Shown here piece by piece: positions 1-6,952 of a DNA stretch of 64,000 bases. The stretch comes from Fen-1258 sp947085815. GTDB lineage: Bacteria > Bacteroidota > Ignavibacteria > Ignavibacteriales > Melioribacteraceae. Position numbers and translations under genes: made by a program. Numbering within the stretch: the first letter of the stretch is position 1; each line of letters opens with the position of its first letter. Below the pieces are notes generated by a model. It had not been told where the DNA came from. It saw only the letters and a list, made by a program, of their open reading frames with translations, and did no database searches. The stretch covers positions 55,291-119,290 of the forward strand of contig CAMTXU010000012.1 in the NCBI GenBank assembly GCA_947085815.1, read 5' to 3'.

Positions 1-111
1 ATGTCTATATGGTACGGCCGCTCATTAAGTACAACAATAAAGTCTACTATCGACGGATTACTCTACGCTCTTCTTACAGCCGGAATCTTCGGTTGGCTCT
101 GGCCAAGGTAG
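1..111 (+). CDS. C-terminal fragment of a putative membrane protein (partial at window start)
   Basis: An open frame runs from the first base to a TAG at 109-111 and encodes 36 residues ending in FGWLWPR. It contains a hydrophobic stretch (LLYALLTAGIFGWLWP) that looks like a membrane segment close to the C-terminus. The Met at base 1 may be internal, because the frame is open at the window edge, so this is most likely the tail of a longer inner-membrane protein. I do not recognise the family and assign no function. It is followed by a repeat-rich gap rather than a close downstream gene, so it probably ends its transcription unit. Confidence 0.5.
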   Translation: MSIWYGRSLSTTIKSTIDGLLYALLTAGIFGWLWPR

Positions 112-134
112 AGGATTAATTTATATGCAATGAA

Positions 135-310
135 TTTAATCTCTCTGGGTTTAATTCCCCGCCGCATGCGGCGGGGAGCTTCATTAAGTCTGTCTCACAA
201 GTAAACATTTCTTATCCTAGAGACCACTATGGGAGTGTTTCTTTGTGAACTTGGAGTCTTAGTGGTAAACCTGCCCGCCATATCTATAGCGAAGAGGCAG
301 GCGGGTATGT
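135..310. repeat. Dispersed GC-rich palindromic repeats in the gap 112-426
   Basis: The gap 112-426 has no gene. At 157-176 there is a perfect 20-bp GC palindrome (CCCCGCCGC and its complement), preceded by TTTAATCTCTCTGGGTTTAA. The same roughly 30-bp stretch recurs at 39553-39582. A second GC-rich hairpin at 270-307 starts ACCTGCCCGCC and ends AGGCGGG, and it resembles the reverse complement of 39582-39615. These look like short REP/MITE-type intergenic repeats; they could also fold as terminators for the gene ending at 111. The remainder of the gap shows nothing recognisable. Confidence 0.6.
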
Positions 311-426
311 TTTGATAATGCTATAAAAACAAACCTATAACCACTCCCGAAGTGATACACTCGGTATAAGGCGCTAAGAACACAATCCCATCCAATCTCG
401 AATAAATTCATTGATTCATATCACGA

Positions 427-467
427 ATTTATATTATCTCAATAAGTATTATTGAGATAATATAAAT
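427..467. promoter_or_regulatory. Perfect 41-bp inverted repeat in front of the lipoprotein gene
   Basis: Bases 427-445 (ATTTATATTATCTCAATAA) are repeated as the exact complement at 449-467 with a 3-base loop (446-448). The repeat ends 6 bases before the Shine-Dalgarno-like GGAG at 474-477 and 16 bases before the ATG at 484. It is AT-rich with no T-tract beyond it, so a simple terminator is unlikely. A large operator or an mRNA hairpin shaping access to the ribosome-binding site is an inference. Confidence 0.6.
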
Positions 468-483
468 CATAATGGAGTTTAAT

Positions 484-1203
484 ATGAAATTCAAAGCTCT
501 TTCATTGACCGTAGTTGTAGTTCTGTCCATTCTTGTAACGGACTGTAGTAATTCGACAGAACCAGCCGCTATTGGAACCTTGTCTTTTTCAACAAAATAT
601 AGCTCTGCCGCTTTGGCGAAAATAAGCGATTTGCTTGCTGCTGATTCAATAAAAATTACAAAGGCAACCTATATATTGCGCGAAATTAAATTTAAAACTC
701 TAAAAGACAGTACTGAGGGATTGTTCAAATCTACACCACTTGTGCTGGAGCTTAATTTAAACGGCAATGTTCAAGATATTGGAGTATTGAATGTTCCTCT
801 AGGGACTTATACTCGCTTGGAATTTGATATACATAGAGCAGAAGCAGGCGATACAACTGCAATGCCTGCAGACCAAAGAACAAAAATCCGTCCCTTCTTT
901 GAGGGAAATAAATACAGCGTTATTATTGAAGGAAAAGTCTACGAAGGTGCAACACAAAGAACGTTTGTGTACAAATCAAAGATCAATGCAAAACAGAAAA
1001 TTGATCTTGTGCAGCCGTTGGTTGTGTCTGACGCAGACCCCGCCGTCAACGCAACAATGTTAATTAGCTCAAACGGATGGTTCAAAGAGAACAATGCTTT
1101 GTTAGATCCTGCAGATACAAAAAATGAGACAAAGATCGATAATAATATTAGGGGATCAATCAAAGCAATAAGAGATAAAAACAAAGACGGTATAACCGAC
1201 TAA
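484..1203 (+). CDS. Secreted lipoprotein-like protein, DUF4382-like
   Basis: The product has about 239 residues and an N-terminal hydrophobic signal followed by Cys (VTDC, an imperfect lipobox because Asp precedes the Cys). The body resembles DUF4382 proteins of Bacteroidota envelopes: beta-rich, with a central IKITKATYILREIKF segment and a PLGTYTRLEFDI segment. Function is unknown; a periplasmic or surface-anchored role is inferred. I chose ATG 484 because GGAG sits 6 bases upstream and the signal peptide starts there (MKFKALSL). An in-frame ATG at 472 overlaps that ribosome site and is less likely. The C-terminus ends DKNKDGITD, which looks like a single calcium-binding (dockerin/EF-like) motif. 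A large palindrome lies directly upstream. Confidence 0.6.
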   Translation: MKFKALSLTVVVVLSILVTDCSNSTEPAAIGTLSFSTKYSSAALAKISDLLAADSIKITKATYILREIKFKTLKDSTEGLFKSTPLVLELNLNGNVQDIGVLNVPLGTYTRLEFDIHRAEAGDTTAMPADQRTKIRPFFEGNKYSVIIEGKVYEGATQRTFVYKSKINAKQKIDLVQPLVVSDADPAVNATMLISSNGWFKENNALLDPADTKNETKIDNNIRGSIKAIRDKNKDGITD

Positions 1204-1272
1204 ACTTTTTTGGAATATAAAACGAATATCGGGTTAAACAAAAAATGCATGGCTTCCCGTTTAACCTGAAAT

Positions 1273-1736
1273 TTATCTACTCACAATTCCAACCCAACCA
1301 CCGCCGGGTGCGAGATGAATATTTAGTTTTGTATCCTTATTTACCGCTGGAGAAATCTTTTTGTAATCGTTCGCGTTTCAATCTGCACTCATTCTATCTT
1401 TCCAAATTGTAATTTTGTATTCACCCCTGGATAGGAAAGAAAAATCGATTGTTAGATCGCGCGGAGTCCAATTTGTCATTATTTACAGCATTGAAAATTT
1501 TCGGGTCTTCGTTCTATTGCCCATTCCCGAATGAGCAAAAGCAATTAACTCCATCTTCTGACAGTTATATTGAGCGGAAGTCGGAACAACATTAGCCGCT
1601 TTGAGGATTATTTGTTTGGGTGTGTCGGCTGGATTTATGAAAGAAAATTTTTTTGTTCCTCGAATGTAGTTCGCTGAGAATGAATGGCGGTAACCATCAA
1701 AATAAGAATTAGTAAGAAGGCAACTATTTTTGCCAT
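1273..1736 (-). pseudogene. Decayed glycoside hydrolase remnant, GH97 (alpha-glucosidase-like) C-terminus
   Basis: Reading the minus strand from ATG 1734-1736 (good AGGAAA ribosome site) gives a clean signal peptide (MAKIVAFLLILILMVTAIHSQ), then a stop within about 35 codons. In other frames the DNA continues to code for recognisable protein: a stretch FSFINPADTPKQIILKAAN, then WTPRDLTIDFSFL, GEYKITIWKD, NANDYKK and LAPGGGWVGI. The second part matches the C-terminal beta domain of GH97 enzymes such as SusB. At least two frame changes and an in-frame TGA interrupt it, and the catalytic barrel is absent. It is therefore a deletion remnant, sitting at the downstream end of a GH20/GH92 cluster. 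The GH97 assignment rests only on the C-terminal motif. The middle part could come from a different glycosidase (GH51-like). Confidence 0.6.
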
Positions 1737-1767
1737 CAGCATTTCCTCTAGGTAAATATCCGTTTGT

Positions 1768-2871
1768 TCACACCTTCATAAATATTTTCTTTTTATATAA
1801 GAAATAGAGAAGCGCCCATTCAATGGCAATAACACAACAGGCAAATATTGCCGGCTGTATTCCCGTATCAAAGAGAGGGATAATTCCTCCAAAAATTTTT
1901 TTGACGGAGTGGGAATAATCAACAAGCGAAGATGCAAGATAAACCGTAATAGAGTTCATTCCGATAACGACAAAGAAGAAAGTCCATTTTTTAAAATCCA
2001 GTACATCAATTACAAGATAGAAAATAGTTAAAAGAAGAATTGACCAGCCAGCGGTATGAAGCGTGAAAGAACCTGTCCAGAGGTTTTTGTTTATCGGATA
2101 AATGAAATTTAAAAATAAAGATAAAAGCAAAAGCGACCCGGCTGTAATTAATAGATAACCAATTTTTGTATAACCGTCTATCTTTTTATTTTTTAAGAAT
2201 GAGCCGGTAAGCGCGCCCATCAGTGCTGTTGCGATTGCGGAAATTTTTACGAGCCAGCCCTCTGGATCGTGAATACCGAGATAAAGCCTGCCGGGCATGA
2301 GCGCTCTATCAATAAAACCATTTATACTTCCTTCCTTAGTTAATACTCCCGCTCCGTAACCTGGAACTGGAATAAGATTTTGAATTGCCCAGTAACCAAT
2401 TAATATTCCGCCGATCCAATAAATTTGTTGTTTCCAATTTGAGTTGAGAAAAATTATAGCAGCAAAAAAATAAGCAATACCTATCTGTCCAAGTACACTT
2501 GCGTATCTAAGGTTTTGAAGATTCCAATCGCGTTGACCGTTGTAAAACACGCCGAACAAAACTAACAAAGCGGCTCTTCGCAATACTTTCAAATAAATTT
2601 TATTCTTAGAAATTCCCTTTTCTAATTGCCGCGAAAGAGAGTAAGGCATAGCTACCCCAGAGAGAAATAAAAAGAGAGGAAATATTAGATCATAAAAATG
2701 AAAACCGTTCCATTCAACATGTTCAAGTTGATTTGACATCCAAACAAAAAGGGGAAAGCCTGTGTAATTTTTCAGTGTGTGAAAAATTGTTTCACCGCCT
2801 ATAATCCAGAACATATCAAATCCTCTAAGAGTATCGAGCGAAAGTAAGCGTTCGGGTTTTCCGATTTCCAT
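1768..2871 (-). CDS. NagX/HGSNAT-like membrane acyltransferase (DUF5009, COG4299)
   Basis: This 367-residue polytopic membrane protein has about 9-10 hydrophobic segments. The N-terminal signature RLLSLDTLRGFDMFWIIGGE and the following HVEWNGFHFYDLIFPLFLFLSG are typical of DUF5009 proteins. That family is related to heparan-alpha-glucosaminide N-acetyltransferase, and in other bacteria to NagX of N-acetylglucosamine utilisation. The conserved His of WNGFHFYD lies in the first periplasmic/cytoplasmic loop region. Its neighbours on the same strand include GH20 and GH92 glycosidases, so a role in transmembrane acetylation or handling of amino sugars released from glycans is a reasonable inference. 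It is the last intact gene of the cluster; a GH97 remnant follows. Confidence 0.8.
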   Translation of the reverse strand: MEIGKPERLLSLDTLRGFDMFWIIGGETIFHTLKNYTGFPLFVWMSNQLEHVEWNGFHFYDLIFPLFLFLSGVAMPYSLSRQLEKGISKNKIYLKVLRRAALLVLFGVFYNGQRDWNLQNLRYASVLGQIGIAYFFAAIIFLNSNWKQQIYWIGGILIGYWAIQNLIPVPGYGAGVLTKEGSINGFIDRALMPGRLYLGIHDPEGWLVKISAIATALMGALTGSFLKNKKIDGYTKIGYLLITAGSLLLLSLFLNFIYPINKNLWTGSFTLHTAGWSILLLTIFYLVIDVLDFKKWTFFFVVIGMNSITVYLASSLVDYSHSVKKIFGGIIPLFDTGIQPAIFACCVIAIEWALLYFLYKKKIFMKV

Positions 2872-2995
2872 AAAGTTATCTCAAATTAATTTATAAAATA
2901 TTTTCCGTCAATTTCAAAAACGGAAAGACGGTTTAACTCTTCATCACTTGAAGTTCCCTCGTATTCTTCGCTCATACTCTTGCCCCTTGTATCAA

Positions 2996-3883
2996 TTAAA
3001 ATATTTTTAATCTCCTGCTCTGTTCTCTCCCTCTGCCTTCAACAAGTAGGGAATCTTGGGTTAAAGTAACTTTAGCAAAAGCAGGAGATGTTTCAGTATC
3101 AACCATACCCTTAAAATTGATGAAATGAATTCCATCTTTTAGCGCATAACCGCCTGCATGATTATGCCCGCAGAAATAGGCTTTAACACATTTGTAATTT
3201 GTTAACAATGCAGTGAGTTCTTCGTCGTTAAACAGACTATGGCACGCGACAGGATAAATTGGGAAGTGACACATCACTATTACTTTTTTCTGTTTCATAT
3301 CAGCTTCTTCAAGATGATTTTTTAACCATCCTAATTGTTCCGAGCCTAATCCCCCATTCGCTTTGCCGGTATTACATCTTCCCGTTCTTATGAGCTTTGC
3401 ATACAAAGAATCTCTTTCCGCTTTTTGGAGCGAATCCTGCGGGGTACGGAAACTCAAATCATTTCCGTTCAGAAATATAAATAACCAATCATCTTTAGAG
3501 ATAGTGTAGTAGTCGTTTTTCATTTTTAGTTTTGACACAACCTGAGTTTTGTATTCTTCCTCAACACTAAATTCATGATTCCCTAAAACGAAATAGACAG
3601 GCGCAGTTGAATTCATAAACCTTGGAAGAACGACGTCAAAGTTATTAAAGTCCCGATCTATAGCATCGCCAAGATGCGCAACAAAATCCACATTGGCTGA
3701 ATTAAAATACTTTATGCAACTGTCGAGTTTCGCAAGAGAGTTGTTATAAAAACGAATATTGTTCGGTTCACACGGGCAGTATTGAACGTCTGTAACTATG
3801 CCGATTGTAATTTCAGATTTTTCAGCGGGCTGATAATAGCAGCCGCCCACAAAAAGAATTAATAGTAAAAATATTTTTTTCAT
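2996..3883 (-). CDS. Lipoprotein metallophosphoesterase, ADPRibase-Mn-like
   Basis: The calcineurin-like phosphoesterase motifs occur in order: TDVQYCP, LGDAIDR, LGNHE, CHFPIYP and CGHNHAGG. The Gln in the first motif (DxQ rather than DxH) is the hallmark of the manganese-dependent ADP-ribose/CDP-alcohol diphosphatase subgroup. The N-terminus is a signal with lipobox VGGC, so the enzyme is probably anchored in the envelope rather than cytoplasmic like the eukaryotic relatives. I prefer ATG 3883 (MKKIFLLLILFVGGC), which starts the signal peptide; an upstream ATG at 3919 would add 12 polar residues. It sits between GH92 and the NagX-like gene on the same strand, suggesting dephosphorylation of sugar-linked phosphates or nucleotides during glycan breakdown (inference). 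Confidence 0.8.
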   Translation of the reverse strand: MKKIFLLLILFVGGCYYQPAEKSEITIGIVTDVQYCPCEPNNIRFYNNSLAKLDSCIKYFNSANVDFVAHLGDAIDRDFNNFDVVLPRFMNSTAPVYFVLGNHEFSVEEEYKTQVVSKLKMKNDYYTISKDDWLFIFLNGNDLSFRTPQDSLQKAERDSLYAKLIRTGRCNTGKANGGLGSEQLGWLKNHLEEADMKQKKVIVMCHFPIYPVACHSLFNDEELTALLTNYKCVKAYFCGHNHAGGYALKDGIHFINFKGMVDTETSPAFAKVTLTQDSLLVEGRGREQSRRLKIF

Positions 3884-3940
3884 TCCATTCTCGGTTTTAT
3901 TATTTAGATTTTTTTTCATTGCAGGCGATAAAAATAAAAG

Positions 3941-6892
3941 TTACTCAATAGTCACTTCATCAGTAAAGATCCATGCTTTTTCTCCGCGTCCTTTGTGCCA
4001 CGGAGGACACAATCCAATACTCTTAGCAAAAATTTTTATATACCGCGCAGAGGTCACCTCCACCACTGCGGAAAATTTTTTGATAAGCTGCACCGTACTT
4101 GTGCTTGGAATATCATTTACAATATCAGCGATTCGTTTAAAATTTATTCCGTCGTTTGAAATTGAGAACACTACTTGTCTTGGAAGAAAGACCCACACAT
4201 TAGGATCATTCAAAAATCCAATTGATAATTTTTTCAACGGCGTTTGTTTGGTAAGATCAATAACCGTTTCAAGATCGCTTCCTTCAAAGCCCTGCCATTC
4301 GCCATTCTGAAAATTAGTGGTTCCTAATCGTCCATCGGTTAAAGCCATTCCGCCGCCGCCGTTATACCGCTCGTTATAAGGCACAGTATATTTGGCGGGA
4401 GGGAATTTAGATTTAATGAAAGAGGAAGACATTGTGAAACTACGCGTAGCTCGGCTCGTATATGAAAATGCTTTAACCGTTGCCGCTTGATTAATCACTA
4501 TCGGTTTTTCATAGAGGGGTGAACTAAAATCAGGCTCACTTCCGTCAAGAGTGAAACGAATTTTAGATGCAGGGGTTTCACAATTCAAAGTAACTTTAAG
4601 AGAATCGTAAAATATTTCTCCATTAGAAAAAATATAGGGCATCAAAACTCCCTTATCAACGGGGCGCATCCCAAACAGTTCGGATGTATCAACGCCCCAT
4701 GATTTATTCGGGCGATCATTCATAACAAACACAAACTCTCCGCCATCCATAATTTGTTCATGTGTTATATACGAATGATTATATGCTGTTCCGTTCAAGG
4801 AGGCGATCTGTATAAATTTATTTTGTCCGGAATTATTTTTTGTGCTGATAATAAATTTTTTACCGTTCTCAAGATTGATGGTAACTTTATCGAAGATAGG
4901 CGAACCGATTGCATAAGTATTTTGTCCCGGCGTTACCGGATAAAAGCCCATAGCCGAAAAAACATACCATGCAGACATTTGACCACAATCGTCGTTTCCG
5001 CAAAGTCCATCCGCTTTGGATGAGTACAACTCGCTCATAATACCGCGAATCCGTTCTTGAGTTTTCCATGGAGCGCCGGCGTAATTATATAGATATGCAA
5101 AATTGTGTGAGGGTTCATTGCCGTGCGCGTACTGTCCTATTAGTCCGGAGATATCCGGTTGAAATCTTCCTTCTAATTTGTCGGATTCCGCAAAGAGGTC
5201 ATCAAGCTTTCTCACGAAATTTTCATCTCCGCCGTACAGATCAATCATTCCTTTTATATCGTGCGGCACAAAAAAATTATACTGGTACGCGTTGGCTTCT
5301 GTGTACTGCTGTGTTACTGCTTTCGGTTCGAATGGAGTTATCCAGGAGCCGTCAGACATTTTACCGCGCATGAATCCGGTGGATTTATCGAAGAGATTTT
5401 TATAGAATAGAGAACGCTGATTGTATTTATCATAATCTTCTTTTGCGCCAATCGCCTTTGCCATTTGCGCTATGCACCAATCATCATAACAATATTCGAG
5501 TGTTTTTGAAACGGATTCATTCTCTTTATCCGCCGGAATATAGCCCCGCTCCCGGTAAAGTTTTTGACCGTGCTGACTGCGCTCAGCGCTCACTTTCATT
5601 GCCTCTAAAGCCGATTTGGCATCAAAACCGCGGATGCCTTTCATGTATGCATCAAAAATAACCGGAACAGAATGATAGCCAATCATACACCAGGTTTCAT
5701 TCGAGGCAAGCTCCCACACGGGTAGCAGTCCAATCTCATCATATTTAGCAAGAATAGTTTTAACAAAATCACCAGCTCTCTTCTGATCTATAATTGTAAA
5801 TAATGGATGCTCGGCGCGGAATGTATCCCACAATGAAAAAACAGTGTAGTAATCAAATCCTTTAGTTGTGTGAATTTTGCCGTCCATTCCAAAATATTTT
5901 CCATCAACGTCAGTAAATAAATTAGGTGTAATCAGCGTGTGATAAAGCGCGGTATAGAAAATAGTTTTCTGATCTTCATCGCCGCCCTCTATTTGAATAC
6001 GATTTAATTCTTTCTCCCAGATTTTTTCTGCCTCATCTTTTATTCTCTCGAAATTGAAATCCGGAATTTCTTTATTAAGATTTTTTCTGGCTCCCTCTAT
6101 ACTCACTGCCGATATGCCGATGCGAACAAGAACAGCTTCGCCGTTATTAGTAGCAAAACGGACATATCCCTTTACATTTTTACCTGCAGCTTCTTTGTTA
6201 TTATCATTTAGGTTTTCATCTACAACAGTTCCATAATTTGAGAATGGTCTTGAGAACTCGGCGGCAAAATAAACCGTATGTTCTTTTGCCCATCCGTGAG
6301 ATTTTCGCATACCTTCAACCTTGTTCATTCCTACAAACTTGATCATTGCATCTGAACCGGAATCGAGTCCGTGTTTCAAATCAATAATAATATTTGCGTT
6401 AGCGGTTTTCGGGAAAGTGTATTTATGCAAACCAGCGCGGATAGAAACTGTGAGTTCCGCTTTCACTTTGTAATCGTCAAGGTACACACTGTAATATCCG
6501 GGTGTGGCTGTTTCGTTTTCATGTTTGAATCTCGAGCGGTAACCCTCCTCCGGTTTTTCTTTACTGCCGGGAAGAAATTTCAGATTCCCAACTGTTGGCA
6601 TAAAAAGAATATCCGCATAGTCCGTTGCACCCGTTCCGCTTAGATGTGTATGGCTGAAACCCATGATTGTATTGTCCGAATAATGATACCCGGAACACCA
6701 ATCCCATCCTTCAATTCCTGTATCTGGCGAAAGCTGCATCATTCCAAATGGAAGAGTTGCGCCGGGATATGTGTGACCGTGTCCGCCGGTGCCGATGAAA
6801 GGATTTACATAATCGATCAACTTTTTATTTTGTGCCCATAGGCTGATTGCCATGATAAAGAGAGACAAAAAAATTTTTCTTTTAGCCATCAT
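3941..6892 (-). CDS. Secreted GH92 family alpha-mannosidase with CHB_HEX_C-like and F5/8-type C-terminal domains
   Basis: This protein of 983 residues has a signal peptide ending near SLWAQ (residue 21). Residues 25-745 form the two-domain GH92 fold. Visible motifs are VNPFIGTGGHGHTYPGA, the ELASNETW block with the presumed catalytic acid Glu399, ANAYQYNFFVPHD, and GNDDCGQMSAWYVFSAMGFYP (632-651), which carries the Asp base region. GH92 enzymes are calcium-dependent exo-alpha-mannosidases, most acting on N-glycan or yeast mannan. Residues about 755-835 resemble the chitobiase C-terminal domain (FTLDGSEPDFSSP). The last 140 residues form an F5/8-type carbohydrate-binding module. The linkage specificity cannot be read safely. 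It is in the same cluster as GH20, consistent with trimming N-glycan-type substrates. Two adjacent ATG codons (6892, 6889) can serve as start. Confidence 0.93.
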   Translation of the reverse strand: MMAKRKIFLSLFIMAISLWAQNKKLIDYVNPFIGTGGHGHTYPGATLPFGMMQLSPDTGIEGWDWCSGYHYSDNTIMGFSHTHLSGTGATDYADILFMPTVGNLKFLPGSKEKPEEGYRSRFKHENETATPGYYSVYLDDYKVKAELTVSIRAGLHKYTFPKTANANIIIDLKHGLDSGSDAMIKFVGMNKVEGMRKSHGWAKEHTVYFAAEFSRPFSNYGTVVDENLNDNNKEAAGKNVKGYVRFATNNGEAVLVRIGISAVSIEGARKNLNKEIPDFNFERIKDEAEKIWEKELNRIQIEGGDEDQKTIFYTALYHTLITPNLFTDVDGKYFGMDGKIHTTKGFDYYTVFSLWDTFRAEHPLFTIIDQKRAGDFVKTILAKYDEIGLLPVWELASNETWCMIGYHSVPVIFDAYMKGIRGFDAKSALEAMKVSAERSQHGQKLYRERGYIPADKENESVSKTLEYCYDDWCIAQMAKAIGAKEDYDKYNQRSLFYKNLFDKSTGFMRGKMSDGSWITPFEPKAVTQQYTEANAYQYNFFVPHDIKGMIDLYGGDENFVRKLDDLFAESDKLEGRFQPDISGLIGQYAHGNEPSHNFAYLYNYAGAPWKTQERIRGIMSELYSSKADGLCGNDDCGQMSAWYVFSAMGFYPVTPGQNTYAIGSPIFDKVTINLENGKKFIISTKNNSGQNKFIQIASLNGTAYNHSYITHEQIMDGGEFVFVMNDRPNKSWGVDTSELFGMRPVDKGVLMPYIFSNGEIFYDSLKVTLNCETPASKIRFTLDGSEPDFSSPLYEKPIVINQAATVKAFSYTSRATRSFTMSSSFIKSKFPPAKYTVPYNERYNGGGGMALTDGRLGTTNFQNGEWQGFEGSDLETVIDLTKQTPLKKLSIGFLNDPNVWVFLPRQVVFSISNDGINFKRIADIVNDIPSTSTVQLIKKFSAVVEVTSARYIKIFAKSIGLCPPWHKGRGEKAWIFTDEVTIE

Positions 6893-6912
6893 ATATACCT
6901 TCTTTTCTAAAC

Positions 6913-6945
6913 ACTCTTGGCGGAAAATAATTTCTCACCAAGAGT
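6913..6945 (-). promoter_or_regulatory. Intercistronic hairpin between the GH20 and GH92 genes
   Basis: An 8-bp perfect inverted repeat (ACTCTTGG 6913-6920, CCAAGAGT 6938-6945) lies in the 60-bp space between the GH20 stop and the GH92 start. On the minus strand it is not followed by a T-tract. It is better explained as an mRNA-processing or stability hairpin, or a weak attenuator, than as a full terminator. Confidence 0.4.
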
Positions 6946-6952
6946 AAAAATT

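Noticed and set aside
2886..2975. 29-codon frame after the metallophosphoesterase (MSEEYEGTSSDEELNRLSVF)
   Set aside because: No ribosome site, no family; could be a frameshifted tail but the phosphoesterase already has its complete C-terminal motif.
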